Part shown: in pieces, positions 8,586-16,490 of the stretch
How the letters are laid out: every line of letters begins with the position of its first letter
How positions within the stretch are numbered: the stretch's first letter is position 1
From: an uncultured Oscillospiraceae bacterium
Lineage (GTDB): Bacteria; Bacillota; Clostridia; Oscillospirales; Acutalibacteraceae
Reading direction: 5' to 3'
Assembly (NCBI GenBank): GCA_900549825.1
Contig: URQB01000015.1
Location: 1 to 53,403 of the forward strand
DNA: 53,403 nucleotides
The notes under the pieces: generated by a model
What the model was told of the DNA's origin: nothing
Seen by the model: only the letters and a program-made list of their open reading frames with translations
Databases searched by the model: none
Made by a program: the position numbers and the translations under genes

Positions 8586-9725
8586 ATGCAGGAACAAAAG
8601 AAACGCATTCTGATCGCACCGGATTCCTTTAAAGGGACGATGACCGCCGCAGAGGTGTGTCGGATTGTCCGCAAAGCCTTTCTGCAGGCGGATTCTGCGC
8701 TCGAGGTATGCTGTCTTCCCATGGCGGACGGCGGAGAGGGGACAGTAGACGCCTTTCTGTCCGCGCTGGGGGGAGAGCGCAAAACCGTGCGGGTGCACGG
8801 CCCGTTGTTTGCCATGTGCGACGCTTCCTTCGGCATCCTGAAGGATGGCACGGCGGTGATCGAAATGGCCGCGGCCTCCGGGCTTCCGCTCGCGGGGAAA
8901 GATTCCAACCCGATGTATACCACCACCTATGGGACAGGGGAGCTCATCCGCGCCGCGCTGGATGCCGGCTGCCGTAAAATTCTGATCGGCGCGGGCGGCA
9001 GCGCGACTACGGACGGCGGGATCGGCTGCCTGACGGCGCTCGGCGTCCGCTTGACGGATAAAACCGGCGCAGAGGTGCCGCCCATGGGCTGTGGGCTGAG
9101 AAGGATCGCCCGTATCAATCCGGACGGGCTGGATGAACGGCTCAAGAAAACGGATATTACCGTCCTGTGCGACGTCAAAAGCCCGCTGTACGGCCCGGAG
9201 GGGGCGGCCTTTGTTTTCGCGCCGCAGAAAGGCGCATATCCCAAACAGGTGCAGACGCTGGATAACGCGCTCAGAGCCTTTGCGCAGACGGTGCTGCGCT
9301 ACACGGGCAGCGATATCCGCAGCCTGCCCGGCGCGGGCGCGGCGGGCGGCCTGGCGGGGGGCCTGTATGCGCTGCTGGGGGCGCATCTGGCGGGCGGTGT
9401 GGAAACGCTGCTGCGGGAGATCGATTTTGACGCGCTCGCCCTGCGATCTGCGCTCGTTGTCACCGGAGAGGGCCGCATCGATGAGCAAAGCCTGCAGGGC
9501 AAGGTACCGTGGGGCGTAGCAAAGCATGCGCCGCACACACCTGTGATCGCCATCGCGGGCGGCGTCCGGGGAGACCGGTCGACGCTTGCGTGCACGATGG
9601 GGCTTGTGCGGATTTACGAGGCGAATTACCGCAAGAGGCCGCCGTATGAAATCGAGCGGCATTGCCGCGAAGATCTGGAATATATCGCTGCGCGGGCGGC
9701 CAAGGAATTTTTACAGGAGGCATAA
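8586..9725 (+). CDS. glxK: Glycerate kinase (GlxK/GarK family)
   Basis: Phosphorylates D-glycerate with ATP, feeding it into glycolysis. The full family length of 379 residues and signature blocks are present: ILIAPDSFKGTMTA at the N-terminus, PMADGGEGT, GAGGSATTDGGIG in the middle, LPGAGAAGGLAGG and the C-terminal VVTGEGRIDEQSLQGK. GAGAGGATG precedes the ATG. The gene stands alone between terminators. No glyoxylate or tartrate genes are nearby, so its pathway context is not visible. Whether it makes 2- or 3-phosphoglycerate is not decided by these motifs. Confidence 0.95.
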   Translation: MQEQKKRILIAPDSFKGTMTAAEVCRIVRKAFLQADSALEVCCLPMADGGEGTVDAFLSALGGERKTVRVHGPLFAMCDASFGILKDGTAVIEMAAASGLPLAGKDSNPMYTTTYGTGELIRAALDAGCRKILIGAGGSATTDGGIGCLTALGVRLTDKTGAEVPPMGCGLRRIARINPDGLDERLKKTDITVLCDVKSPLYGPEGAAFVFAPQKGAYPKQVQTLDNALRAFAQTVLRYTGSDIRSLPGAGAAGGLAGGLYALLGAHLAGGVETLLREIDFDALALRSALVVTGEGRIDEQSLQGKVPWGVAKHAPHTPVIAIAGGVRGDRSTLACTMGLVRIYEANYRKRPPYEIERHCREDLEYIAARAAKEFLQEA

Positions 9726-9857
9726 AGCTGCCTGCCCTGCGGGCCGGCTCAGCCTGTCGCAAAAGGGATATCGTTTCATCAAAATGCATGAGAACAATTT
9801 CGTGAAATTTCTGCGTTACGGTTGCCTTTTTTGATTACCCTGACCAGGGAAGAAGAA

Positions 9858-9997
9858 ATTGAATCGCGCTCAGGCCGCGCAGGGCCCTTCCTTTTCCGCT
9901 CGGCCGGAACAGGAAGCAAAAGGGGCCGTTTTGCACGGCACGTCGGCAGCAGAAAGATTGAGACACGTTGAAAGCTGTTCGGCGAACCTTCCCAAAC
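9858..9997. repeat. Dispersed intergenic repeat, copy A
   Basis: Part of a gene-free stretch 9726-10245. It shares ordered blocks with copy B near 19.7 kb: GGAAGCAAAAG after a hairpin (about 9880-9925), GCACGGCAC..CGGCAGC at 9933-9950, AGACAC, and TTCGGCGAACCTTCCCAAAC at 9978-9997. The distance from the second to the last block is 45 bases here and 47 in copy B. The hairpin sequences differ while the structure is kept, as expected for a structured or mobile-derived element. No ORF with an RBS is seen inside. Confidence 0.6.
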
Positions 9998-10071
9998 GCA
10001 ACGGTAAACAGTGATAAGAAAGTATGAACAACAACTTATCATCAGCGCTGACAGACAGGGTGCAAGCAGAA

Positions 10072-10115
10072 ACAGAGAGTTGAGCACTTTCAAGAGTGCT
10101 AAGCTCTCTGTTTTG
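10072..10115 (+). terminator. Rho-independent terminator, plus strand
   Basis: ACAGAGAG (10072-10079) pairs with CTCTCTGT (10104-10111), with an inner stem AGCACT/AGTGCT and a TTTTG tail. It lies about 350 bp beyond glycerate kinase, at the end of the repeat-containing stretch, so it may end a transcript that includes copy A. Confidence 0.75.
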
Positions 10116-10126
10116 TTATATGACAG

Positions 10127-10171
10127 TAAAAAAAGCCGATAACCGCATTTTTAATCTGCGTGTTATCGGCT
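10127..10171 (-). terminator. Terminator of mntP
   Basis: On the minus strand AGCCGATAAC (10171-10162) pairs with GTTATCGGCT (10143-10134), with an added inner CGCA/TGCG stem and a run of seven T (complement of 10128-10134). It lies 75 bp after the mntP stop. Confidence 0.85.
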
Positions 10172-10245
10172 CTGCGTCTATGCGTCCGGCTCTTTGATAA
10201 CAAATATATTTTTGTTTATTATGAAGCGGGTCATAAAATAAATGC

Positions 10246-10848
10246 TCATCCTGCAATGCACCGCTCCACAACAATCTTCACGCCCATCCCGATGAGCAGA
10301 ATCCCGCCGACAATCCCCGCCTTCCCTCTCAACGCCGCGCCGAATCGGCGGCCGATGTACACGCCGGGGAAGCACAGCAGAAATGTGATCAATCCGATTG
10401 CTCCCGCGTCCAGGAGGAGAATGGAAAAGCGATCTACATCCGCGCAGGAGAAGGATACACCTACTGCCAGGGCATCGATGCTCGTCGCTATGGCGAGAAC
10501 GATCAAGGTCCGCAGATTAATCTCGCCCGCATAGGAAGGGGCAGGCTGTGCCCCGCCGGATTTTACGTTTTCCTTTGCGGTGTCGAGGATCATTTTGACC
10601 CCAATCGCCGCGAGCAGGAGCATGGCGACCCAATGATCGACCGTCCGGATCTTTTCACTGAACCGGATGCCCGCAAGCCAGCCGGTGACCGGCATCAGCG
10701 CCTGAAAGAAAGCAAAGCTCAAAGCGAGCTTCAGCGCGTACCGGACGCGTACGCGCCGGACGGCAAGGCCGCTTGTGATGGATACGGCAAACGCGTCCAT
10801 AGCAAGCCCGAGCCCAATGACGATGATGTTTAGAATCCCCATGTTCAT
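10246..10848 (-). CDS. mntP: Manganese efflux pump MntP
   Basis: A six-helix inner-membrane exporter that removes excess Mn(II). The 200 residues contain the two DUF204 halves, each with the acidic motif: GLGLAMDAFAVSI near the N-terminus and AIATSIDALAVGV in the middle, with a conserved GxK motif (GVKMILD, GVKIVVE) ending each half. GGAGAG precedes the ATG on the minus strand. An 18-bp palindrome lies 10 bp upstream of the start. No yybP-ykoY riboswitch was recognised. Transcribed away from the acyl-CoA ligase gene. Confidence 0.95.
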   Translation of the reverse strand: MNMGILNIIVIGLGLAMDAFAVSITSGLAVRRVRVRYALKLALSFAFFQALMPVTGWLAGIRFSEKIRTVDHWVAMLLLAAIGVKMILDTAKENVKSGGAQPAPSYAGEINLRTLIVLAIATSIDALAVGVSFSCADVDRFSILLLDAGAIGLITFLLCFPGVYIGRRFGAALRGKAGIVGGILLIGMGVKIVVERCIAG

Positions 10849-10857
10849 CTCTCCAGC

Positions 10858-10875
10858 CGAGCGATTTATCGCTCG
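10858..10875. promoter_or_regulatory. 18-bp palindrome ahead of mntP
   Basis: CGAGCGAT followed by TT and ATCGCTCG, a perfect 8-bp inverted repeat just upstream of the mntP RBS. It could be a repressor operator or an mRNA hairpin that hides the RBS. It does not resemble the known MntR box. Confidence 0.4.
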
Positions 10876-10949
10876 AAAATCTTGTTTTGTTTAGAATCCT
10901 CTCTGAATTCTGAAAGAATCGAATAATCTGTGAATTTCTTCTTCCTTTC

Positions 10950-10978
10950 TTGTGGGAAACCCGTAACTGTGCTATAAT
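10950..10978 (+). promoter_or_regulatory. Promoter of the acyl-CoA ligase gene
   Basis: TTGTGG at 10950-10955 and TATAAT at 10973-10978 with a 17-bp spacer and an extended TGC before the -10. The leader to the ATG is about 115 bases. Confidence 0.7.
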
Positions 10979-11102
10979 ATTTAAAATCTGCGTTCAGGCC
11001 ATGCTGAAATCCGGCGCTGCTGATTCATGCGGCGAGTAGGGGGAGGAGCCTGCCGGCCTTGAGAAGCATGAAATTAGATTGACTGAAAAGTGAGAGCACG
11101 CC

Positions 11103-12860
11103 ATGTATCAGAACACGCCTTTTTACAACATCCGTCCGATCCGGGATTTCCGCGACATGCTTTCCCAGAGCGCACAGCTGTTTGCGGGCCGGCCTGCCTT
11201 TAAATTGAAGAATGACGCGGGCAAGTATTACGATGTCCTCTATCCGGATTTCCAGGCCGACGTATACGCGCTGGGGACGAAGCTGATCGATCTGGGCCTG
11301 CAGGGCGAAAAGATTGCTGTGATCGGGCATAATTGCTACGAGTGGTGCATTTCCTATCTGGCAGTCGCTTGCGGTTTAGGCGTCGTCGTGCCGGTTGATA
11401 AGGAACTGCCCGCCTGCGATATTGAAAACATCCTGCGTGTTTCCGGCGCGGCCGCGATTCTGTTTGACGATAAGGCGGCGCAGAAGGTGCTCGAAAACCG
11501 CGATGCACTGCCGAAGGATTTCAGGATGATTTCCTTTGAAGAAGGGGATGCGGAGCAGGGGATTCTCTCTCTGCGCGAGCTGCTTGAGCAGGGCCATGCA
11601 CTTTTAAAACAGGGCGATACGCGCCTGAAAGACGCGCCGATTGATGCGGAAGGCCTTGGCTCTCTCCTCTTTACCTCCGGCACGACCGGGATGGCAAAGG
11701 GCGTCATGCTCAGCCAGCGGAATATCTGTGAGGATATCATGTCGCTCAGCGGTGTGGTGAAGATTCATCCCACAGACCAGCTGCTTTCGATTCTGCCGCT
11801 GCATCATACTTATGAATGCTCGCTCGGATTTATCATGATTCTTTACTCCGGCGCATGTATTGCGTTTTGCGAGGGGTTACGCTACATCGTCAAGAATATG
11901 CAGGAAATCGAGCCGACGATTTTTGTTACGGTCCCGCTCATGCTCGAGAAAATGCACAACCGCATTTTAAAGACCGCCGCAAAGAAAAAGGGCGGCAAGC
12001 TGATGCTCGGCATCGGCAAGGCGCTCTCCAGTGCCACCAGTGCGCTGGGTGTGGATATCAACGATAAAATCTTCGGCGAGATCCAGCGCAATTTCGGCGG
12101 CAGGCTTCGTCTGATCATCACGGGCGCGGCGGCGATCAGCCCGGAGGTGGTCAGGGATTTCAAAACCTTCGGTATCCCGGTCTATCTCGGCTATGGCCTG
12201 ACGGAGTGCTCACCGCTCGTCATCGGCAATAACGACCGCGTCGAGCTGCCGGATTCCGTGGGCGTGCCCCTGCCTGGCGTAGAGGCAAAGATTATCAATG
12301 CGGATTCCTCGGGAGTGGGTGAAATCTGTGTGAAAGGCCCGATGGTGATGCGCGGCTATTATAATGACCCGGAGGCCACGGCCGATGTGATTGACGAGGA
12401 CGGCTTTTTTCACACCGGTGATCTTGGTACCGTAGATGAAAACGGCTTCTATCGCATCACCGGCCGCATCAAAAATGTGATCGTAACGAAAAACGGCAAA
12501 AACATTTATCCGGAAGAGGTGGAATATTACCTCAATAAAAATCCCCTCATAGCGGAGTCCATCGTCGTCGGCGAGGATGAGGATGATGAAACAATGGTTA
12601 CGGCAAAGGTGTTTCCCAACGTGGAGGCGATTCGGGAGAAGCTCAAGCAGTCGTCCGTATCCAAAGAAGAGATCGTCAAGGTGCTTTCCAGCGTAGTCAA
12701 GGAAGTCAATAAAAAGCTGCCTTCCTATAAAAATATCAAGAAGCTCGTCGTCCGTGAGAATGAGTTTGTCAAGACGACAACGCAGAAGATCAAACGCTTC
12801 GCGGAAGAGGAAAAGAAGGAGAAATCGGAAGAGACGGAACAGAAAGAAAAGGATGTATAA
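11103..12860 (+). CDS. AMP-dependent acyl-CoA synthetase (long-chain fatty-acid type)
   Basis: Activates a fatty acid to acyl-CoA through an acyl-AMP intermediate. The 585-residue protein carries the AMP-binding P-loop LLFTSGTTGMAKGVML near residue 200, the YGLTECSP motif near 370, the FHTGDLG hinge near 440 and the catalytic lysine region TKNGKNIYPEEVE near 465. The C-terminus is Lys/Glu-rich. The RBS before 11103 is weak. It is a single-gene unit with its own promoter and a strong terminator. Substrate length cannot be read from sequence; similar enzymes in anaerobes may serve lipid recycling rather than beta-oxidation. Confidence 0.9.
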   Translation: MYQNTPFYNIRPIRDFRDMLSQSAQLFAGRPAFKLKNDAGKYYDVLYPDFQADVYALGTKLIDLGLQGEKIAVIGHNCYEWCISYLAVACGLGVVVPVDKELPACDIENILRVSGAAAILFDDKAAQKVLENRDALPKDFRMISFEEGDAEQGILSLRELLEQGHALLKQGDTRLKDAPIDAEGLGSLLFTSGTTGMAKGVMLSQRNICEDIMSLSGVVKIHPTDQLLSILPLHHTYECSLGFIMILYSGACIAFCEGLRYIVKNMQEIEPTIFVTVPLMLEKMHNRILKTAAKKKGGKLMLGIGKALSSATSALGVDINDKIFGEIQRNFGGRLRLIITGAAAISPEVVRDFKTFGIPVYLGYGLTECSPLVIGNNDRVELPDSVGVPLPGVEAKIINADSSGVGEICVKGPMVMRGYYNDPEATADVIDEDGFFHTGDLGTVDENGFYRITGRIKNVIVTKNGKNIYPEEVEYYLNKNPLIAESIVVGEDEDDETMVTAKVFPNVEAIREKLKQSSVSKEEIVKVLSSVVKEVNKKLPSYKNIKKLVVRENEFVKTTTQKIKRFAEEEKKEKSEETEQKEKDV

Positions 12861-12874
12861 CCATATGGAATGCG

Positions 12875-12908
12875 CCGCTGTGGAATTCCCACAGCGGTAT
12901 ATTTTTTG
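12875..12908 (+). terminator. Terminator of the acyl-CoA ligase gene
   Basis: CCGCTGTGG (12875-12883) pairs with CCACAGCGG (12889-12897), loop AATTC, followed by TATATTTTTTG. Confidence 0.9.
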
Positions 12909-12911
12909 TTA

Positions 12912-13169
12912 CTATGCTTGGCCCGTTCGGCTTTGTTTGAGCCTTTGCACGATGGATTCTTCCCCAACCGCATCATATTGCGCCTCCCACTCCTCGTCCC
13001 CGAAAAAGCAGGCGTTCGCCACCTCCTTCAGGTCGGCAAAGCTGTGCACCCGCTCCCGGACGAGCGTGCATTTTTCTGAAAGGCTGATCGGATTGTAGTC
13101 GAGCAGCTGATCTTCTGTTTGTTTTTACAGTGCCTGCTCCGGCTCGATGCGGATGGGGGGAAAATCCAT
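12912..13169 (-). pseudogene. Small unknown gene with an in-frame stop at codon 15
   Basis: On the minus strand an ATG at 13169 has a strong RBS (GAGGAGGT at 13183-13176) and encodes M-D-F-P-P-I-R-I-E-P-E-Q-A-L, then TAA (13127-13125). The same frame continues for 70 residues (Q-L-L-D-Y-N-P-I-S-L-S-E-K-C and E-V-A-N-A-C-F-F-G-D-E-E-W are distinctive) to a TAG at 12914-12912. Without the stop it would be an 84-residue acidic cytoplasmic protein. A consensus promoter stands upstream. I do not know the function. A nonsense mutation or a sequencing error would both explain it. A downstream restart is not supported by an RBS. Confidence 0.6.
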
Positions 13170-13281
13170 TTTAAAACCTCCTCAAAAATTTTATAACAAG
13201 CCCTTGACTTTTAAGGCGAAATATAATATGGTATAATTGATATATTATAAATATTTTTAGATAAACAGATAAAATAAATGT

Positions 13282-13310
13282 ATTATAGCCTTGGCCCGAA
13301 TTTGTGTCAA
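13282..13310 (-). promoter_or_regulatory. Consensus sigma-A promoter, minus strand, with overlapping inverted repeat
   Basis: Minus-strand TTGACA (13310-13305), 17-bp spacer, TATAAT (13287-13282): a perfect match. AGCCTTG/CAAGGCT half-sites (13287-13293 and 13308-13314) overlap both hexamers, with centres about 21 bp apart. It would read toward the broken small gene, with a leader of about 105 bases. Confidence 0.7.
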
Positions 13311-13318
13311 GGCTTTTT
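13287..13318 (+). terminator. Possible plus-strand terminator overlapping the minus-strand promoter
   Basis: AGCCTTG and CAAGGCT form a 7-bp stem with a 14-base loop followed by TTTTTC on the plus strand. The same inverted repeat may instead be an operator. Its role as a terminator is uncertain because no plus-strand gene lies just before it. Confidence 0.4.
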
Positions 13319-13365
13319 CTCAATCGTTGTAGATATCGGGACCTTTCAAGAGCCTCCCGCGCCGT

Positions 13366-14100
13366 TCACAGGCCGGGAGGCTCTTGCTGCGTTTTATCCT
13401 GTTTTCTTGTTACCGCAATGCAGGCGCAGTATACGTCCTTCGCCCCTGCGAGCTTCAGCGTTTTGGCACATTCATCGAGTGTCGCGCCTGTGGTCTTTAT
13501 ATCATCGCACAGCAGTATGGTTTTTCCTTCCACTGCCTCTGGGGCGGGTACCTCAAATACGCCGAACACATTGCCCCTGCGCTCTGCGCCCTTGAGCGCA
13601 TGCTGTGCCGGGGTGTCGCAGCATTTGCGCAGGGCTTGGCAGCCAGCGGGAATGTCCAGCAGGCCGGAGAGCCTCTGCGCGAGCAGAGCGCTCTGGTTAT
13701 AACCGCGTTCCTTTTCTCTGGCGGGCAGCATGGGGACGCAGACGATCAGGTCAAAGGAGATGCCGGGCATGTTTTCCCGCACGCTTTTTGCCATCTCCCG
13801 CGCAAAAAAGATGGCAGACTGCGGCCTGTCGCGGAATTTAAAGCGGTGGACGCCCTCCCGGATGGCTTCCTCGTAATAAAACGGCGCCGTGATCTCTTTG
13901 TACGCGGTTTTTGGATGCTTGCGCCCACAGTCCTGCAGGCTGTGTCCGCAGAGCAGACAGACAGGCGCTTCAATGCGGACAATGCGTTTTTCACACACTT
14001 CGCAGAGTGTTTCCCCAGCCGGAAGGACTTCCCCGCAGCAGACACAGCGGGGCGGATAGAGGATGGAGAGCAGCCGGTCGAGCCATTCTTTATGTTTCAT
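13366..14100 (-). CDS. comF: ComF family phosphoribosyltransferase-like competence protein
   Basis: ComF proteins act on the cytoplasmic side in processing DNA taken up during transformation. The 244 residues show an N-terminal zinc finger (C-V-C-C-G ... C-E-V-C, then C-L-L-C-G) and a C-terminal PRTase fold with ILLCDDIKTTGATL near residue 190. Of three consecutive ATG codons the last (14100) is best placed after GGAAG. The start overlaps the 3' end of recD2, so the two are translated from one mRNA. A 13-bp inverted repeat (AAGAGCCTCCCG and complement) covers the stop codon but lacks a T tract. Confidence 0.92.
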   Translation of the reverse strand: MKHKEWLDRLLSILYPPRCVCCGEVLPAGETLCEVCEKRIVRIEAPVCLLCGHSLQDCGRKHPKTAYKEITAPFYYEEAIREGVHRFKFRDRPQSAIFFAREMAKSVRENMPGISFDLIVCVPMLPAREKERGYNQSALLAQRLSGLLDIPAGCQALRKCCDTPAQHALKGAERRGNVFGVFEVPAPEAVEGKTILLCDDIKTTGATLDECAKTLKLAGAKDVYCACIAVTRKQDKTQQEPPGL

Positions 14101-16303
14101 CATCATCGTCTTCCGTCAAAAAAGCGCGCAGGGCGGAAAAGCGGCGCGTCTTTTTATCATTGTCCACCATGCGGCGTACCACGTCGCTGCTTCCAACTAG
14201 GATCATTTTGGACTTTGCGCGGGTGACGGCTGTGTAGAGCAGGTTCCGGTAGCTCAACTGTGGCACAACATTTAAAACCGGCATGACGACCGCCTCGAAT
14301 TCGCTGCCCTGGCTTTTATGCACCGTCACGGCGTAAGCGAGCTCCAGTTCAGCAGCCGATTCAAAGGAATACATTGCCGTGCGGTCGTCGAAGAGCACGT
14401 AGAGTGTGGAGCTTGCATGCTCGATCCGGTCCAAAATCCCAACGTCGCCGTTGAAAACGCCCGTCCCGTTTTCCCCGTCTCGCGTCCAGGGGAGGTCGTA
14501 GTTGTTTTTGGTCTGCATCACCTTGTCGCCCGTGCGCAGGATGCGCCCGTTGATGGTGATCTCCTGCTTTTTCTTTTCCGGCGGATTGAGGGCACTCTGC
14601 AGTACACGGTTGAGATTGACCGTGCCAAGATCGCCCTTGCGCGAGGGGCAGAGCACCTGGATATCCAAAATCGGGGAATAGCCGTAGGCCTTGGGCAGGC
14701 GGGCGACGCATAGCTCTGTCACCGTGCGCTCGGCCAGATAGGGCGCAGGCCGGTTCATAAAGAAGAAATCCGCGTCGTTGCGGTCGAGCACCGGCATTTC
14801 GCCGCGCACGATACAGTGCGCATTGGTCACGATCAGGCTCTCCATCGCCTGGCGGAATACTTCTGTGAGCTGGACGGTCGGCAGCAGACCGGATTGAATC
14901 AGATCCTGCAGCACGTTTCCCGCGCCCACAGGCGGAAGCTGGTCACTGTCGCCCACCATGACCAGACGGCAGCCGAGCGGCAGGGCGTCCAGCAGGCTCG
15001 AAAAGAGGTTGATATCCACCATGGAGAGCTCGTCCACAATCACCGCGTCCGCCTCCAGCGGATTGCGCGCGTCACGCGCAAAGACAGGGCGGTCGCTTTC
15101 CGTCCATTCCACCTCCAGCAGGCGGTGGATCGTTTTCGCCTCCTTGCCCGTCAGCTCGGACATACGCTTGGCCGCCCGGCCGGTCGGCGCTGCGAGGGCA
15201 ACGTCCAGCCCATCGCGCTCAAAAAGCGTTAAAATGCCCTTGAGCGTGGTCGTTTTGCCGGTGCCGGGCCCGCCGGTCAGGATGAGCAGGCCCTTCTGAA
15301 TGGCTGTCGTGATAGCAAGGCGTTGCTTTTCCTCATATTGGATGCCGTTTTCCTGTTCGATGCGCTCAATCTCCTTCTCCAGCATCGGTTTTCCGGCAGG
15401 GGGAAAGCGCAGCATGATCCGGATGCGCTCCGCGGCGCTCTTTTCTGCGCTGTAGATGCTGGGCAGGAAGATGAATTCCCGGCCGCCGATTTCTTTTGCA
15501 ACGAGCTGGCGGTCCTCCAACAGCCCGTCGAGTGCGATCTCGATGGTATCCGTATCGGTATCCAGCAGGTCTCGGGAAGGGGTCAGAAGCTTTTCGCGCG
15601 GGATACAGGTGTGGCCGTTGTGCAGGTTGTGGCGCAGCACGTAGATCACGCCCGCCCGCACCCGGTGGATTGCATCCGGGCGGTTGGGCATCGATTGCGC
15701 GATCGCATCCGCCCGCTCAAAGCCCATGTGGATATCCTCACTGCAGAGGATATAGGGGTTTTCATGAATACGGTCGATGGCGGAGGCACCGAACTTCCGG
15801 AAGGCCGCCAGGCATTCCGCGGGCGTCATGCCGATGGATTCGAGGGCGATCATCACCTCACGCACGGCAAACTGCTTTTTGAATTCCGCGCAGATGTTAT
15901 GCGCCTTTTCCCGGGAGATGCCCTTGATGGTGGCGAGGCGCTCCGGCTCGTTTTCGAGGATGTCGAAGGTACGGTCGCCGAAGGCCTCCACGATCTTTTC
16001 CGCCGTGGCGGCCCGGATGCCCTTGACCGCGCCGGAAGAGAGATATTTCAATAGCTGCCCCGCGGTAGAGGGAAGGCTGCGCTCGCACAGCTCTGCGCGG
16101 AACTGGCGGCCGAAGGAAGCGTGTACGTCCCAATGCCCCATCAGGCGAAGCTCTTCCCCGGCGGACAGAGCCGGAAGGACGCCCACCACCGTGACCAGCT
16201 CCCCGTCGCTGTTCAGATCCAGCACCGTAAAGCCGGTATCCGGGCGGTAGAAGGTCACGTCCTCCACACTGCCGCGCAATTCAATTTGTCCCTGTTCGTC
16301 CAT
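14090..16303 (-). CDS. recD2: RecD2-type ATP-dependent DNA helicase
   Basis: A 5'-3' superfamily 1B helicase that works without RecBC. The 737 residues start with an OB-like domain, then two helix-hairpin-helix units (GIRAATAEKIVEAFG, TIKGISREKAHNI, residues 95-140), the Walker A motif GGPGTGKTTT at 344-353, Walker B VIVDELSMVD near 420, VMVGDSDQLPPVGAG, and motif VI-like VTVHKSQGSEFE near the C-terminus. It diverges from folC and forms an operon with comF. The family acts in repair and recombination; a link to transformation is inferred from the comF partner. Confidence 0.95.
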   Translation of the reverse strand: MDEQGQIELRGSVEDVTFYRPDTGFTVLDLNSDGELVTVVGVLPALSAGEELRLMGHWDVHASFGRQFRAELCERSLPSTAGQLLKYLSSGAVKGIRAATAEKIVEAFGDRTFDILENEPERLATIKGISREKAHNICAEFKKQFAVREVMIALESIGMTPAECLAAFRKFGASAIDRIHENPYILCSEDIHMGFERADAIAQSMPNRPDAIHRVRAGVIYVLRHNLHNGHTCIPREKLLTPSRDLLDTDTDTIEIALDGLLEDRQLVAKEIGGREFIFLPSIYSAEKSAAERIRIMLRFPPAGKPMLEKEIERIEQENGIQYEEKQRLAITTAIQKGLLILTGGPGTGKTTTLKGILTLFERDGLDVALAAPTGRAAKRMSELTGKEAKTIHRLLEVEWTESDRPVFARDARNPLEADAVIVDELSMVDINLFSSLLDALPLGCRLVMVGDSDQLPPVGAGNVLQDLIQSGLLPTVQLTEVFRQAMESLIVTNAHCIVRGEMPVLDRNDADFFFMNRPAPYLAERTVTELCVARLPKAYGYSPILDIQVLCPSRKGDLGTVNLNRVLQSALNPPEKKKQEITINGRILRTGDKVMQTKNNYDLPWTRDGENGTGVFNGDVGILDRIEHASSTLYVLFDDRTAMYSFESAAELELAYAVTVHKSQGSEFEAVVMPVLNVVPQLSYRNLLYTAVTRAKSKMILVGSSDVVRRMVDNDKKTRRFSALRAFLTEDDDDET

Positions 16304-16341
16304 ATCCCATGACCATTCTTTCTTTCATAAAGCTGACCTTT

Positions 16342-16370
16342 ATTATACTTCGATTCCGGTTTGGATGCAA
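16342..16370 (-). promoter_or_regulatory. Promoter of recD2-comF
   Basis: Minus-strand TTGCAT (16370-16365), 17-bp spacer, TATAAT (16347-16342), about 40 bp before the recD2 start. Confidence 0.6.
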
Positions 16371-16415
16371 TGCATTTTCGCTAAAAGCCGAACATTCGTT
16401 TCTTTTTAGACAGGT

Positions 16416-16444
16416 TTGTGATTTCGACAGAGATATGCTAAAAT
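16416..16444 (+). promoter_or_regulatory. Promoter of folC
   Basis: TTGTGA (16416-16421), 17-bp spacer, TAAAAT (16439-16444) with extended TGC. The leader is about 40 bases. Confidence 0.6.
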
Positions 16445-16490
16445 AGAGATCATCTATATTGTTCCGAATAAAGAACAAGGGGGTTATTGG

